A stretch of DNA of 64,000 nt from Paenibacillus sp. JJ-100 (GTDB taxonomy: Bacteria; Bacillota; Bacilli; Paenibacillales; Paenibacillaceae): assembly GCF_948329825.1 (NCBI RefSeq), contig NZ_CAOJCM010000002.1:434001-498000 (forward strand), in the 5' to 3' direction. Below, one piece after another: positions 26,587 to 35,811 of the stretch. The position numbers were made by a program, and so were the translations under genes. Position 1 is the stretch's first letter; every line of letters starts with the position of its first letter. A model generated the notes under the pieces. It saw only the letters and a list, made by a program, of their open reading frames with translations. It made no database searches and was not told the DNA's origin.

Positions 26587-26766
26587 TCAAGTCAGAGAAG
26601 CGATTCCACCAAAAAAACCGATAAGCATAATTAAAAATGCAATGATTGAAAGGATGCCTCGCACGAACCCTTTCGTTTTGGCACGAGCAAAAGTAATTAA
26701 AAATACGGATAACCCCATAATGAGGATGGCAACCAATGATAGCCACATCTTGTCCATAGCGCTCAT
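26587..26766 (-). CDS. DUF2768-type small membrane protein (YphE-like)
   Basis: 59 residues read from the sequence: MSAMDKMWLSLVAILIMG, then a short loop ARAKTKGFVRG, then a second hydrophobic helix ending in GGIASLT. Two transmembrane segments linked by a basic loop. AGGGAG lies 11 nt upstream of the start. The Bacillus counterpart yphE is also near gpsA and spoIVA, which supports the assignment. Function is unknown; it may act in sporulation. Longer ORFs over the same bases on either strand look non-coding. Confidence 0.75.
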   Translation of the reverse strand: MSAMDKMWLSLVAILIMGLSVFLITFARAKTKGFVRGILSIIAFLIMLIGFFGGIASLT

Positions 26767-26866
26767 AAACCAGCAGTCTCCCTTTCAGTCCGATATTCAT
26801 CATCGAGAATGTGACAATTGCAACTATTATAACATGAAATAGCGTGTATTTTTCCAATAAAAAGAC

Positions 26867-26898
26867 AAAAAAAGCAAGCCAGCGATTGCGGGCTTGCT
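26867..26898 (-). terminator. Terminator after the spoVIF-like gene
   Basis: AGCAAGCC/GGCTTGCT stem (26873-26880 with 26891-26898) followed by seven T on the minus strand. Confidence 0.9.
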
Positions 26899-26937
26899 CT
26901 CGATATGCCTTTGCTCTTTGTGAGCAGACATCATTTA

Positions 26938-27213
26938 TTATTTTTTCATCATCATCTTCATTAACGATTCCATATTGCTTGGGTTCAGCCCGCTTTTCTT
27001 GACTGCACTCACAATATCCTGAACTGTATCCTCAGATACCGGTATTTTCGCCATAGCGGATACTTGTTTAATCAACTGGCGCAGCTGAGCCTCATTGTGC
27101 ATCGTCGATGGTTTCACTGTGCTTGCCAGCTTTTTGACAGCTCCTTCAGTGATGGTTTTACCTGTTTTTTTGTTGATGGCTTTCAGCGCTTCTTTCGAAA
27201 TGTTGTTGCTCAT
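26938..27213 (-). CDS. Stage VI sporulation protein F-like
   Basis: 91 residues. KAINKKTGKTITEGAVKKLAS near the start and LRQLIKQVSAMAKIPVSEDTVQDIV later match the pattern of SpoVIF/YjcC-type small helical proteins needed for late coat assembly in Bacillus; the Met/Lys-rich end SLMKMMMKK is distinctive. The start MSNNISKEAL has GGAGGAGGGGAGACGA upstream. It sits between gpsA and DUF2768 with its own terminator. The identification rests on similarity by eye. Confidence 0.7.
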   Translation of the reverse strand: MSNNISKEALKAINKKTGKTITEGAVKKLASTVKPSTMHNEAQLRQLIKQVSAMAKIPVSEDTVQDIVSAVKKSGLNPSNMESLMKMMMKK

Positions 27214-27317
27214 TCGTCTCCCCTCCTCCGGCAATACTCATGTGTATCATATGAGTCTGTCGTGGAAAAGGTGAATAAGCTTCATCATTTATGCGCAAAC
27301 GATTTGAAACGATTAAC

Positions 27318-28358
27318 TCAGGAATGCCACTGCTCCCAAGTCTCCAGCTTCATCACTTCCATCTCCGTTTTTGGGTCCCTGCCCATCAAGGCTTCAACCG
27401 CATCCCTTGGCTGTCTGTTTTGGAATAACACATGATACAATTGATCGGCAATTGGCATCTGGACACCATATTTTTGAGAAATAAAATAGGCGGCCTGTGT
27501 TGTTCGAATACCTTCAACTACCATCCCCATGGACTGTAACACATCGTCCAGCTTCTGACCCTGGCCTAACATGGAACCCGCTCTCCAGTTCCGACTATGC
27601 TGACTCGTAGCCGTTACAACTAGATCTCCAATCCCGGCCAGTCCAGAGAAGGTTAATGGATTAGCGCCCATCTCTACGCCAATGCGTGTAATTTCAGCAA
27701 GGCCACGAGTTAACAGAGCCGCTTTGGCATTATCTCCGAACTGAAGTCCATCCGACATTCCGGCCCCAAGCGCGATAATATTCTTGAATGCTCCAGCCAG
27801 TTCAACACCCAGCATATCCCGGTTAGTGTACACACGGAAATAAGCATTCATAAATAATCCTTGGACTGCCTCAGCAGATGCTTTATCCAGTGCGGCCACA
27901 ACTACGGTTGTTGGACAGCGTTTCACAACTTCTTCAGCGTGACTTGGGCCAGACAATACGACAATTCGTCCTTCTTCACATTCAAGCTCTTCGGAGATCA
28001 CTGTGGACATCCGTTTCAGGCTTTCTGTCTCAAACCCTTTAGTTGCATGAATAATCAACATGTCTGGTTTATAGAAAGGTTTAAACTGATGTGTTACCGC
28101 ACGCATTGCAGACGAAGGGGCAACAATTAACACAGCCGTTGCACCTGAAACTGCTGCCTCCATATTATTGGTCGCCCGAATACGTGGAGACAGCTCTACA
28201 CCAGGTAAATATCTTGTATTGGTATGTTGTATGTTGATTTCGGCTGCCTGTTCTTCACTACGTGTCCACATCACCACATCCAATTCGTTTGAGGCGAGTA
28301 CACTGGCTAGAGCAGTTCCCCAACTGCCAGCAACCAGTACAGCAACTTTTTTAGACAA
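27318..28358 (-). CDS. gpsA: Glycerol-3-phosphate dehydrogenase [NAD(P)+]
   Basis: Reduces dihydroxyacetone phosphate to sn-glycerol 3-phosphate for phospholipid synthesis; partner of PlsY next door. 346 residues from a TTG start at 28358 with GGAGGTGG upstream; a GTG four codons earlier abuts the ribosome site. The dinucleotide loop reads VLVAGSWGTALA, with Val in place of the usual first Gly (GxGxWG). GVELAGAFKNIIALGAG carries the catalytic lysine and SGLAGIGDLVVT is typical. The start overlaps the plsY stop by 8 nt. Confidence 0.95.
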   Translation of the reverse strand: MSKKVAVLVAGSWGTALASVLASNELDVVMWTRSEEQAAEINIQHTNTRYLPGVELSPRIRATNNMEAAVSGATAVLIVAPSSAMRAVTHQFKPFYKPDMLIIHATKGFETESLKRMSTVISEELECEEGRIVVLSGPSHAEEVVKRCPTTVVVAALDKASAEAVQGLFMNAYFRVYTNRDMLGVELAGAFKNIIALGAGMSDGLQFGDNAKAALLTRGLAEITRIGVEMGANPLTFSGLAGIGDLVVTATSQHSRNWRAGSMLGQGQKLDDVLQSMGMVVEGIRTTQAAYFISQKYGVQMPIADQLYHVLFQNRQPRDAVEALMGRDPKTEMEVMKLETWEQWHS

Positions 28359-28974
28359 CGCGCTTTCCACCTCCAGGCTTCTTCGATCCCAATTTATTTT
28401 CCTGTCCTTTGGCGAGCTTCACAATGTTCGTGCGATGTCTCCAGAATGCAAACAGACAAATAATCAGACTGCCCCAGAATATACTCATGGAGTAACCGGG
28501 CAAGATCAGGATGAAAACAGGAGTTAATGCTACAAAAATTAAAGAACCAAGTGAAACATAACGAGTCAGAACGATGGACAGAATCGCAATGATCCCAGCA
28601 TATAATGCAGGTAAGAAGGCCAGGCTAGCCATTACACCAATCGCTGTAGCAATGCCTTTTCCTCCACGGAAATGGAAATAAAGCGGCCAGTTATGACCTG
28701 CAATGGCAGCGATACCGCTGAATGCAGCAATCCACGGAGACCCATCACCTAACCATATGCCTATCCATACTGCTGCAATACCTTTGATCACATCAAGCAG
28801 CAGAACCGCGATAGCCGGCCCTTTGCCCAGAATACGCAGTGTATTCGTTGCCCCGGCATTTCCGCTACCGTGCTGACGTATATCAATCCCCCGTATTGCT
28901 TTTGCAAGAAGTACACTAAAGCTGATTGAACCAAGCAGATAACTCAGCACAATCGCTGCGATTGATAAAATCAC
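28351..28974 (-). CDS. plsY: Glycerol-3-phosphate acyltransferase PlsY
   Basis: Membrane enzyme that moves the acyl group from acyl phosphate to glycerol 3-phosphate, first step of phospholipid synthesis. 207 residues with about five to seven hydrophobic helices and the three signature loops: GSGNAGATNTLR (about 37-48), FRGGKGIATAIG (about 102-113) and HRTNIVKLAKGQENKLG near the end. It lies 11 nt after der and overlaps gpsA. Confidence 0.97.
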   Translation of the reverse strand: MILSIAAIVLSYLLGSISFSVLLAKAIRGIDIRQHGSGNAGATNTLRILGKGPAIAVLLLDVIKGIAAVWIGIWLGDGSPWIAAFSGIAAIAGHNWPLYFHFRGGKGIATAIGVMASLAFLPALYAGIIAILSIVLTRYVSLGSLIFVALTPVFILILPGYSMSIFWGSLIICLFAFWRHRTNIVKLAKGQENKLGSKKPGGGKRVV

Positions 28975-28985
28975 AAACTTCTCCC

Positions 28986-30308
28986 CTAACCTTCGTCGGA
29001 CTTCCTCCGAGTAAATATGCGAATAGGTGTTCCTTCGAAATCGAACGCTGCTCGGATTTTATTCTCCAGGTAACGCTCATATGAGAAATGCATTAACTCT
29101 GGGTCGTTCACAAAAATAACCATTGTCGGTGGTTTGACCGCGACCTGAGTCACATAGTTGATTCTCATTCTACGTCCTTTGTCAGTTGGAGGCGGATTAA
29201 TTGCCACGGCATCCGATACCACGTCATTAAGTAAATGAGTCTGAACACGCAAAGAGTGCTGTTCTGCTACGCGTTGTACCACAGGCAGCAACTTTTGTAA
29301 GCGTTGTTTTGTCAGTGCGGACAAAAAGACAACCGGTGCATATGTCATAAAGAGGAAGTGGTCTCGAATCTTCGTTTCGAATTCCTTCATCGTTTTATCC
29401 GTTTTATCCACGACATCCCATTTGTTTACTACAAACAAAGAGGCTTTACCCGCTTCGTACGCATAACCTGCAATGTGCTTGTCCTGTTCGATAATGCCTT
29501 CTTCGCCATTAATGACAATCAGAACGACATCGGCACGTTCAATGGCTCGCATTGCACGCATTACGCTATATTTTTCTGTCGTCTCGTATACTTTACCGCG
29601 CTTACGCATACCTGCTGTGTCAATCAGCACATAGCGCTGGCCGTCTTTTTCAAAAGGAGTGTCAATCGCATCACGGGTTGTTCCAGCAACGTCGCTGACA
29701 ATAACACGCTCTTCACCAAGAATGGCGTTCACTAGTGAGGATTTACCCACGTTCGGTCGACCAATAAGGGCTACACGAATTACGTCTTCATCGTATGTCT
29801 CTTCTTCAAGTTCAGGCAATTTCTCCACAATGGCATCAAGCAAATCACCAATTCCCGTACCGTGACTGCCCGATACCCCGATTGGATCACCGAAACCGAA
29901 ACCGTAAAATTCATAAATCAGCTCACTGCGTCCAATGTTGTCCACTTTGTTAACGGCCACAACAATGGGTTTACCTGATCGGTATAACATCTCAGCGACT
30001 TCTTCGTCAGACTGTGTAATACCCGCTTTGGCATCACACATAAATACAATGACATCGGCTTCCTCAATCGCTAGTTCTGCCTGCATACGGATGGATTTCA
30101 TGATGACGTCCTCGCCATCTATCTCGATACCACCTGTATCAATAATACTGAATGCTTTTCCGTTCCATTCACCGATTCCATAGATCCGGTCACGGGTAAT
30201 GCCCGGTTTGTCTTCCACAATGGCCAGTCTGTCGCCGATAATCCGATTAAAAACGGTGGATTTACCCACATTCGGTCGGCCGACAATTGCCACAACTGGT
30301 CTTGCCAT
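28986..30308 (-). CDS. der: GTPase Der (EngA), ribosome assembly
   Basis: Double GTPase needed for 50S subunit maturation, 440 residues. Domain 1: P-loop GRPNVGKST (about 9-17), DTGG, NKVD. Domain 2: GRPNVGKSS (about 183-191), [14 protein letters not shown]. The C-terminal KH-like domain ends with [11 protein letters not shown]. The start ATG at 30308 has AGGAGGAG at suitable distance; a GTG three codons earlier touches the ribosome site. Follows the S1 protein gene after a terminator. Confidence 0.97.
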   Translation of the reverse strand: MARPVVAIVGRPNVGKSTVFNRIIGDRLAIVEDKPGITRDRIYGIGEWNGKAFSIIDTGGIEIDGEDVIMKSIRMQAELAIEEADVIVFMCDAKAGITQSDEEVAEMLYRSGKPIVVAVNKVDNIGRSELIYEFYGFGFGDPIGVSGSHGTGIGDLLDAIVEKLPELEEETYDEDVIRVALIGRPNVGKSSLVNAILGEERVIVSDVAGTTRDAIDTPFEKDGQRYVLIDTAGMRKRGKVYETTEKYSVMRAMRAIERADVVLIVINGEEGIIEQDKHIAGYAYEAGKASLFVVNKWDVVDKTDKTMKEFETKIRDHFLFMTYAPVVFLSALTKQRLQKLLPVVQRVAEQHSLRVQTHLLNDVVSDAVAINPPPTDKGRRMRINYVTQVAVKPPTMVIFVNDPELMHFSYERYLENKIRAAFDFEGTPIRIFTRRKSDEG

Positions 30309-30404
30309 ACATTCCACTCCTCCTGTCCATACTTACGTTAATCATCATAGCAAAAAAGCTATCTCTTGGCTAACGTTTCGTAACGAAACTCTCGCAATAA
30401 CAAC

Positions 30405-30434
30405 AATCGGCGAACCCGCTAGGGCTCGCCGATC
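30405..30434 (-). terminator. Terminator after the S1-domain protein gene
   Basis: Stem ATCGGCGA-A-CCC with GGG-C-TCGCCGAT (30406-30417 with 30422-30433), tail TTGTTGTTATTG on the minus strand. The tail is weak. A second perfect hairpin GTTTCG/CGAAAC (30375-30389) follows within the der leader. Confidence 0.6.
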
Positions 30435-30492
30435 TTGCTTTTATTATTCAGCAAAATATGCAGTATATAACTAAGAACCATGCATGTTTAAC

Positions 30493-31707
30493 TTATTTGA
30501 ATTTGCTGAGTTTGTCACCAAACAGTTCGCCGAGCGTAGTGCTCATGCCTTGATTGTTCAAGGAAACGTTCGGATTGTTGATCTCTTCGCGTGGAGCGTT
30601 GTTTCTTGCTGGACGCTCTGATTTTTGTGGTTGAGCAGGAGCTTCTTCTGTTTCTTTGATGCTCAAGCTTACACGTTGCTCCGAAGGATTCATGTCCAAG
30701 ATTTTCACTTGAACTTCTTGACCTTCTTTCAGCACTTCATGCGGAGTGCCGATGTGTTTGTGAGAAATTTGTGAGATATGCACAAGACCTTCAACACCAG
30801 GAGCGATTTCAACAAATGCACCGAAATCAACAAGACGTTTTACAACACCTGTTACGATGTCACTTGTGTTGAATTTGTCACCAGCTGTTTCCCAAGGACC
30901 TGGTTGAACAGCTTTCATGCTCAGGCTGATTTTGCCTTTCTCAGGATCAACTTTCAGCACTTTCACATTGACTTTGTCACCTTCGGACAATACATCGGAT
31001 GGTTTGTCAACGTGAGTCCAAGCCAGCTCGGATACGTGTACCAATCCGTCAACTCCGCCTACATCAACGAAAGCACCGAATTGAGTCAAGCGTTGAACTG
31101 TACCTTCAATAACTTGACCTTCTTGCAAACCAGCCATGACTTGTGCTTTGTTTGCTTCGAATTCTTGCTCCAGAACGTCTTTTTGGGAAAGGATCACTTT
31201 GTTGTTCTCACGATCGATCTCTTTCACTTTAACACGCAGTGTGCGGCCTTTGTAGTCACTGAAGTCTTCAACGAAATGACGCTCAACCATGGAAGCCGGG
31301 ATAAATCCACGAACGCCCACGTCTGCAACCAAACCGCCTTTAACAACATCGCCTACAACAACTTCGAACACGTCTTGGTCTTCAAAATGCTTTTGCAATT
31401 GCTCCCAAGCGTTTTCACTGTCGATCGCACGTTTGGACAAAACGAGTTTTTCTTTCTCGTCGTCAATGCTAAGTACTTTAGCTTCAACTTCTTGTCCAAC
31501 TTCTACTGCATCGGACGCGCTGTCTACGTGGAGTGAAGACAGTTCACGAACTGGAATAACACCGTCATATTTATATCCAATGCTTACATAAGCTTGGTTA
31601 TCTTCCAATTTGACGATGGTTCCTTTTACAGTATCTCCTTTTTTCAAGGAAACGAATTGATCCAACTCATCTTGGGTTGCTTCTTGATTTTTAATTTCTT
31701 CCGACAT
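30493..31707 (-). CDS. Ribosomal protein S1 homologue (four S1 domains, YpfD type)
   Basis: 404 residues with an acidic lead-in and four S1 RNA-binding repeats at about 20-90, 106-172, 191-260 and 276-346, each with the KGD/EGQ...G.V....GAFV pattern (for example RLTQFGAFVDVGGVDGLVHVSEL). The C-terminal tail is Pro/Arg/Asn-rich and flexible. Firmicute homologues are shorter than E. coli S1 and are not always ribosomal. The start MSEEIKNQEA has GGAGGG at 9 nt. Same place as in Bacillus, after cmk-plsC. Confidence 0.93.
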   Translation of the reverse strand: MSEEIKNQEATQDELDQFVSLKKGDTVKGTIVKLEDNQAYVSIGYKYDGVIPVRELSSLHVDSASDAVEVGQEVEAKVLSIDDEKEKLVLSKRAIDSENAWEQLQKHFEDQDVFEVVVGDVVKGGLVADVGVRGFIPASMVERHFVEDFSDYKGRTLRVKVKEIDRENNKVILSQKDVLEQEFEANKAQVMAGLQEGQVIEGTVQRLTQFGAFVDVGGVDGLVHVSELAWTHVDKPSDVLSEGDKVNVKVLKVDPEKGKISLSMKAVQPGPWETAGDKFNTSDIVTGVVKRLVDFGAFVEIAPGVEGLVHISQISHKHIGTPHEVLKEGQEVQVKILDMNPSEQRVSLSIKETEEAPAQPQKSERPARNNAPREEINNPNVSLNNQGMSTTLGELFGDKLSKFK

Positions 31708-31842
31708 GTCAAATACCCTCCTCAATTCAAAAACCCCATTATATTCAAACCTGCCTTAGCAGAGTTCAAAACACTTTCATGCGAATGCACTGGATATAGC
31801 TTTCCACAAAAATATGGAAACATGCATTCTCTGCAGACTGCC

Positions 31843-32430
31843 TTATTTGCTAGGCACGCCTGTTTTCACCATTTCATTAATTTTGGACATAATCTTCTCG
31901 GTCGCTCGTTCCAGAGCATCTCCAGAAGTGTCTTCCTTGAACTCGTCCAAATTCACCGGTGCTCCGTATACTACTTTCATCTTACGAAACAGCTTGTAGT
32001 TGCCGATAATAGCAGTAGGGATTACAGTGGCACCGCTGCGGAGAGCAAAACTCGCTGCTCCTTTTTTACCAATTCCCCCATCATTGTGTCGGCTACCCGA
32101 AGGGAATATGCCAAGCACTTCACCGTCACGCAAAATATTAAGTGAGGTTTTGATGGATTCTTTGCTCACCCCTCCTCGTTTAACAGGGAAGGCACCTACA
32201 GCTTTGATAATCGGTCCTAATACCGGAACATCAAACAACTCGCTTTTAGCCATGAATCTCACTTGGCGATGAATTTTGATGCCAACGGTTGGCGGATCAA
32301 AGTTACTGATATGATTGGAGCATAGAAGTACGCCGCCGTCTTTCGGGATATTTTCCCGTCCAACTGCCTCCAGGCGAAAAAGAATGGTGTACATGATCCG
32401 CAGTACTGTTTTGCAAAAAGTGTAAATCAT
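31843..32430 (-). CDS. plsC: 1-acyl-sn-glycerol-3-phosphate acyltransferase
   Basis: Second acylation of phospholipid synthesis, giving phosphatidic acid. 195 residues with the acyltransferase blocks CSNHISNFDPP (NHxxxxD, about 39-49), FPVKRGG, GIFPSGSRHNDG (FPEGTR-like block) and VIPTAIIGN. The start at 32430 overlaps the cmk stop as ATGA and has AGAGGAGAG upstream. It is followed after 117 nt by the S1-domain gene. Confidence 0.93.
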   Translation of the reverse strand: MIYTFCKTVLRIMYTILFRLEAVGRENIPKDGGVLLCSNHISNFDPPTVGIKIHRQVRFMAKSELFDVPVLGPIIKAVGAFPVKRGGVSKESIKTSLNILRDGEVLGIFPSGSRHNDGGIGKKGAASFALRSGATVIPTAIIGNYKLFRKMKVVYGAPVNLDEFKEDTSGDALERATEKIMSKINEMVKTGVPSK

Positions 32431-33131
32431 AGACTGCTCTCTCCTCTGACCATTGTGCAATAAGATACGATTTTGTCAACCACTTCACGGATATTCATCT
32501 TCGTTGTATCTAGGACAATTGCGTCCTCTGCACAACGCAGTGGGGAAACTTCCCTGTTCTCATCCAGTTTATCACGGGTGGCAATGTCTCGTTCCAGTTG
32601 CTCCAACGTCAGGTCATCGGATGGTTCCAGTTCCTTGAAACGGCGAAGCGCACGCTCCTGTACACTGGCAGTCATGAAAATTTTCACTTCAGCATCGGGC
32701 AATACAGTTGTTCCGATATCGCGCCCATCCATAACGACGCCCTTGCGCAAAGCCATTTGCCGCTGAGTATTCACTAATTGCGTACGCAGCCCCTCGATTT
32801 GCGCATATCGAGACACGATCCCAGTTACTTCACGGGAGCGAATTGCTGAAGTTACATCCTTCCCATTACAGAACACTTTCTGTCCACCCCGGTCTGGTTG
32901 TAATTCTATAACCAAGTCCTGGGCTTCTTGAAGTACCTGAATCATATCATCCGGAGGTATATTCTCCCGAATCATATGTAAGGATACTGCACGGTACATT
33001 GCGCCTGTATCAACGTAAATGTAGCCGAGTTCCTCTGCAACCAATCGGGCCACCGTGCTTTTTCCGGCACCAGCAGGTCCGTCAATTGCAACGTTCATCT
33101 TCCCGTTATCTGATGTGTTCTGGCTTGCCAA
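32427..33131 (-). CDS. cmk: Cytidylate kinase
   Basis: Phosphorylates CMP and dCMP with ATP. 234 residues: P-loop GPAGAGKSTVAR (about 18-29), DTGAMYRAV for the nucleoside, MDGRDIGTTVLPDA and RDKLDENREVSPL, and the C-terminal DTTKMNIREVV. The start is TTG at 33131, 8 nt after GGGAGGA. A terminator just upstream separates it from the small membrane protein gene. Coupled to plsC. Confidence 0.96.
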   Translation of the reverse strand: MASQNTSDNGKMNVAIDGPAGAGKSTVARLVAEELGYIYVDTGAMYRAVSLHMIRENIPPDDMIQVLQEAQDLVIELQPDRGGQKVFCNGKDVTSAIRSREVTGIVSRYAQIEGLRTQLVNTQRQMALRKGVVMDGRDIGTTVLPDAEVKIFMTASVQERALRRFKELEPSDDLTLEQLERDIATRDKLDENREVSPLRCAEDAIVLDTTKMNIREVVDKIVSYCTMVRGESSL

Positions 33132-33164
33132 CGGGGCATTCCTCCCTCAAACGATAAACCTCAA

Positions 33165-33186
33165 TAAAAAAACAGGCATTGCCTGT
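33165..33186 (-). terminator. Terminator before cmk
   Basis: ACAGGC-ATT-GCCTGT stem (33172-33186) followed by eight T on the minus strand, between the small membrane protein gene and cmk. Confidence 0.85.
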
Positions 33187-33236
33187 CATCGTGAAAATTA
33201 TACCACACTCTACACATGGATGCAAAAACAGACAAA

Positions 33237-33461
33237 TCAGCCAACCCGGTCCTTGTATATATTCTGCATGTGAATCGGAGTACCTTCAAGCCGATCAATC
33301 GTTGTCATCACTTTCTTCAAATCAGGAACAAGCAGTAACAGCTGGTAAATGACAGCCAGGACCAGAAGCGTCGCAATCAGAGCAAGCGCTCTCCCTTCTA
33401 CACGTTGCGAAATCGTGTAATAAAATTGCTCATGCTTTCGTGTACCAGGACGTTTTTTCAT
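33237..33461 (-). CDS. Small single-pass membrane protein (YpfB-like position)
   Basis: 74 residues: a basic N-terminal segment MKKRPGTRKHEQFYYTISQR, one hydrophobic helix ALALIATLLVLAVIYQLLLLV and a polar tail. The basic front predicts an inside N-terminus. The start at 33461 has GGAG at 9 nt. Bacillus also has a small membrane protein gene (ypfB) between motI and cmk. The function is unknown. Confidence 0.75.
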   Translation of the reverse strand: MKKRPGTRKHEQFYYTISQRVEGRALALIATLLVLAVIYQLLLLVPDLKKVMTTIDRLEGTPIHMQNIYKDRVG

Positions 33462-33524
33462 AGAACCAATCTCCATTTTTGGTTTAGATTGTCCATAACG
33501 CGTACAGTCTATGCGTAATTTCGA

Positions 33525-34190
33525 TTATTTCATACGATAGTCCAGTTGCCGTTCAAAACAAAATTTAATCACTTTCTGACGTTCCGAATCCGTGATTTGT
33601 GAAAATTTCAACATACCCAGCTCACGTCCTGATTCCAGCTTTTTAACGCGCACCACTTCAGCCTCAAATTGTACATGATCAATTGCACCATTACGGTAAG
33701 GTACCAACAGCCAACATTTCAATTTTTGTTCTTCCTGAACTTTTATTTCAGGATCAATGTATATAGATAACCCACCGCCTCCAATGTCTTCAGTCAAGGC
33801 CACTGCTCGCGTATGATCTTCACACTGAAGTGCAAGTTCAAGACTGGCGTGTACGCGAAGAAAGCTGCGCCGCTGAATTTTGGATATCTCTTCTGGAAGG
33901 GGTTTTCGTATGCGAACAAGACGCACAACATCTTCTTCAAACCCAGTCACGTAAGTGTTAAAATAATGCCGGACCCCGTCCTCGTTTATATAAAATATGG
34001 ATAGTTCTTCTCCTAAAAACAGTCTTTTCAAAGAGCCCATATTCCCTTGTTGCATCGGAACTTCAATTAAAAAGCTGTTATGATCCATATCTGCAATACG
34101 CGATTTGTATTCTTTTTGTTCTTCCTTTTCATCAGCTGATGCGATTTGAATATGTAATACTTCATTTATTTTAGGAAACAATCCATTCAC
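33525..34190 (-). CDS. motI: PilZ-type c-di-GMP receptor (MotI/YpfA family)
   Basis: Cytosolic c-di-GMP effector, which in Bacillus acts on MotA as a brake on flagella. 221 residues: N-terminal YcgR-like domain (about 1-95) and a PilZ domain (about 105-215). The c-di-GMP RxxxR motif is present as QRRSFLRV. The second motif, normally D/N-x-S-x-x-G, reads DIGGGG, with Gly for Ser. The family call comes from the domains and the position next to ypeB and cmk. Confidence 0.85.
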   Translation of the reverse strand: MNGLFPKINEVLHIQIASADEKEEQKEYKSRIADMDHNSFLIEVPMQQGNMGSLKRLFLGEELSIFYINEDGVRHYFNTYVTGFEEDVVRLVRIRKPLPEEISKIQRRSFLRVHASLELALQCEDHTRAVALTEDIGGGGLSIYIDPEIKVQEEQKLKCWLLVPYRNGAIDHVQFEAEVVRVKKLESGRELGMLKFSQITDSERQKVIKFCFERQLDYRMK

Positions 34191-34260
34191 CGCCGCTTAT
34201 GTATTTAACTTCTTCATCACTAGGACTATTATACCATGACCTCATTCACATGGAACAAAG

Positions 34261-34289
34261 AAAAAACAGACCTATAGAATGGCCTGTTT
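34261..34289 (-). terminator. Terminator after ypeB
   Basis: AAACAGGCC/GGTCTGTTT stem (34264-34272 with 34281-34289, one G-U), six T on the minus strand. Confidence 0.88.
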
Positions 34290-34324
34290 TTAAATGTTCT
34301 TATAGAATTCACATAATGTTGAAC

Positions 34325-35671
34325 CTAAGAGGAGGCGTTAACCGGTTTAATTTCTTCAACGGCTTCTTCCATTCCTGTATCCGCATTAATATAGATCCGG
34401 TAACGAGAACCATTGATTCGTCCCCCGAATTCATAGCAAAGCACTTCTTTGCTATAGTCATTCTTAATTAACGATTTACGGACATAATTCTCTTTAAAAT
34501 CGGAATTAAGTTTTTTACGTGCCTGCTCGGCCGTAAGCTTCGGTTTGGGAATCTGACGTTTCGTGCTATGCTCATAGACGTAGTCACTTGCCTGGAATCC
34601 CGTAACTTCACCCGTATCCAGACCAACACGCACAGACATTTTCTCTGGGTATATTAATGTATCTCCTTGTTTCCGCACATAAGTAAGGTTGGCTAAATTA
34701 CCGAACTCATCGTAGTTGACAGCTTTCATATCTTTATAACCTTTATTCACAAGAAACTGATCCGCTTGCTTCATTGCCTCTTGTCGGGACACTTTTTTGG
34801 ATCCAACTGTTCGTGTGTCACTATATGAAATAAGCATTCCACCATTGCGAGTGAAGTCCATCATTAATTTACCGTTTCTGTCATGTTGGACTGTCGCAGT
34901 ATAGGATTCCCAATCTGTTCCTTTACCGTTCTCCTGAACCTCAATTATGCTGCTGTCTACACCCGAAAATTTGGCTGCTTTCTGCTGAATTTGTTCTTTG
35001 GATACAGGCAGACCGCTTAGTTGCTTCACAGAACGCTTGGCAAAGACATTCGACACCGAAGGACCCCAATCCAGTTCAGGATATTCCTGTACCTTTTTGT
35101 TTACCGTACGGAAACCGTCAACAATCGAGTTATCATTCGTCTGTTCTTGAGCCGCCATTGCGGTCTCGGCATCCATCCAGCGAAGACGGTCAGACAATAC
35201 TTTCTGCTGCACTTCCTTCAGATTTTTATTAATTTCCGAAGAATTTTGATACAACGTCTTTAGATTGCTCATTTCTTTTTCATTAAGCGGCTCTTTGGTC
35301 AAGTCACGCATCGAAGCATGATAGGCAAATTTTGAGATCCGAGAGAGAAACTCCTCTGTCTCGTTAAACGGGAGCATGGTCAGTGGCAATTGATTAATTT
35401 CATTCTGTGCTTCGCTCGTAAGCCTCCAAACATTCATGAGCCCTTTGCGATGCATGCCTTGTGAACTTGAATGGACAGCCAGTGTGTTACCAATCTCTGA
35501 ATGCAATTTGTCCATGTGAAATGAAAGATCGTGAAATGCACGCTGATATTGGTTCTCCGCTTTAATCAATATCGCATTTTTCTCCTGATTCTCCTGATAG
35601 CCCCACACTAGTGCACCAATTAGGAGAACTGCAAATATTGGAAACATTACTGAACTTAATCGTTTATACAC
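34325..35671 (-). CDS. ypeB: Spore germination / SleB-stabilising protein YpeB
   Basis: In Bacillus YpeB is needed for correct placement and stability of the cortex-lytic enzyme SleB in the spore. 448 residues: an N-terminal membrane helix (about 8-24), a helical domain (about 30-190) and three C-terminal PepSY-like repeats (around 225-300, 300-375 and 375-448), such as VSRQEAMKQADQFL and LTAEQARKKLNS. GTG start, 6 nt after AAGGAG. The partner sleB, normally just upstream in an operon, is absent here. Confidence 0.93.
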   Translation of the reverse strand: MYKRLSSVMFPIFAVLLIGALVWGYQENQEKNAILIKAENQYQRAFHDLSFHMDKLHSEIGNTLAVHSSSQGMHRKGLMNVWRLTSEAQNEINQLPLTMLPFNETEEFLSRISKFAYHASMRDLTKEPLNEKEMSNLKTLYQNSSEINKNLKEVQQKVLSDRLRWMDAETAMAAQEQTNDNSIVDGFRTVNKKVQEYPELDWGPSVSNVFAKRSVKQLSGLPVSKEQIQQKAAKFSGVDSSIIEVQENGKGTDWESYTATVQHDRNGKLMMDFTRNGGMLISYSDTRTVGSKKVSRQEAMKQADQFLVNKGYKDMKAVNYDEFGNLANLTYVRKQGDTLIYPEKMSVRVGLDTGEVTGFQASDYVYEHSTKRQIPKPKLTAEQARKKLNSDFKENYVRKSLIKNDYSKEVLCYEFGGRINGSRYRIYINADTGMEEAVEEIKPVNASS

Positions 35672-35811
35672 GGTTGATTCTCCTTTCTTCTGATCACTGC
35701 TCTTATTGTGGATCGAAGAAAGACCTCTTATGCATGCGATTTCCAGTCAGTACGAATTTTGCCTTTCGAAGTCGGTATCAAACTCAATAACTAAGTACTG
35801 CCTTCTATCAC

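Noticed and set aside
26546..26857. 103-residue minus-strand ORF and 87-residue plus-strand ORF near 26580-26840
   Set aside because: Both overlap the better-supported 59-residue DUF2768-type gene in another frame and lack its clean two-helix pattern.
30778..31536. 252-residue plus-strand ORF opposite the S1-domain gene
   Set aside because: Cys/Phe/Asn-rich translation typical of antisense to a highly expressed gene; no ribosome site or family.
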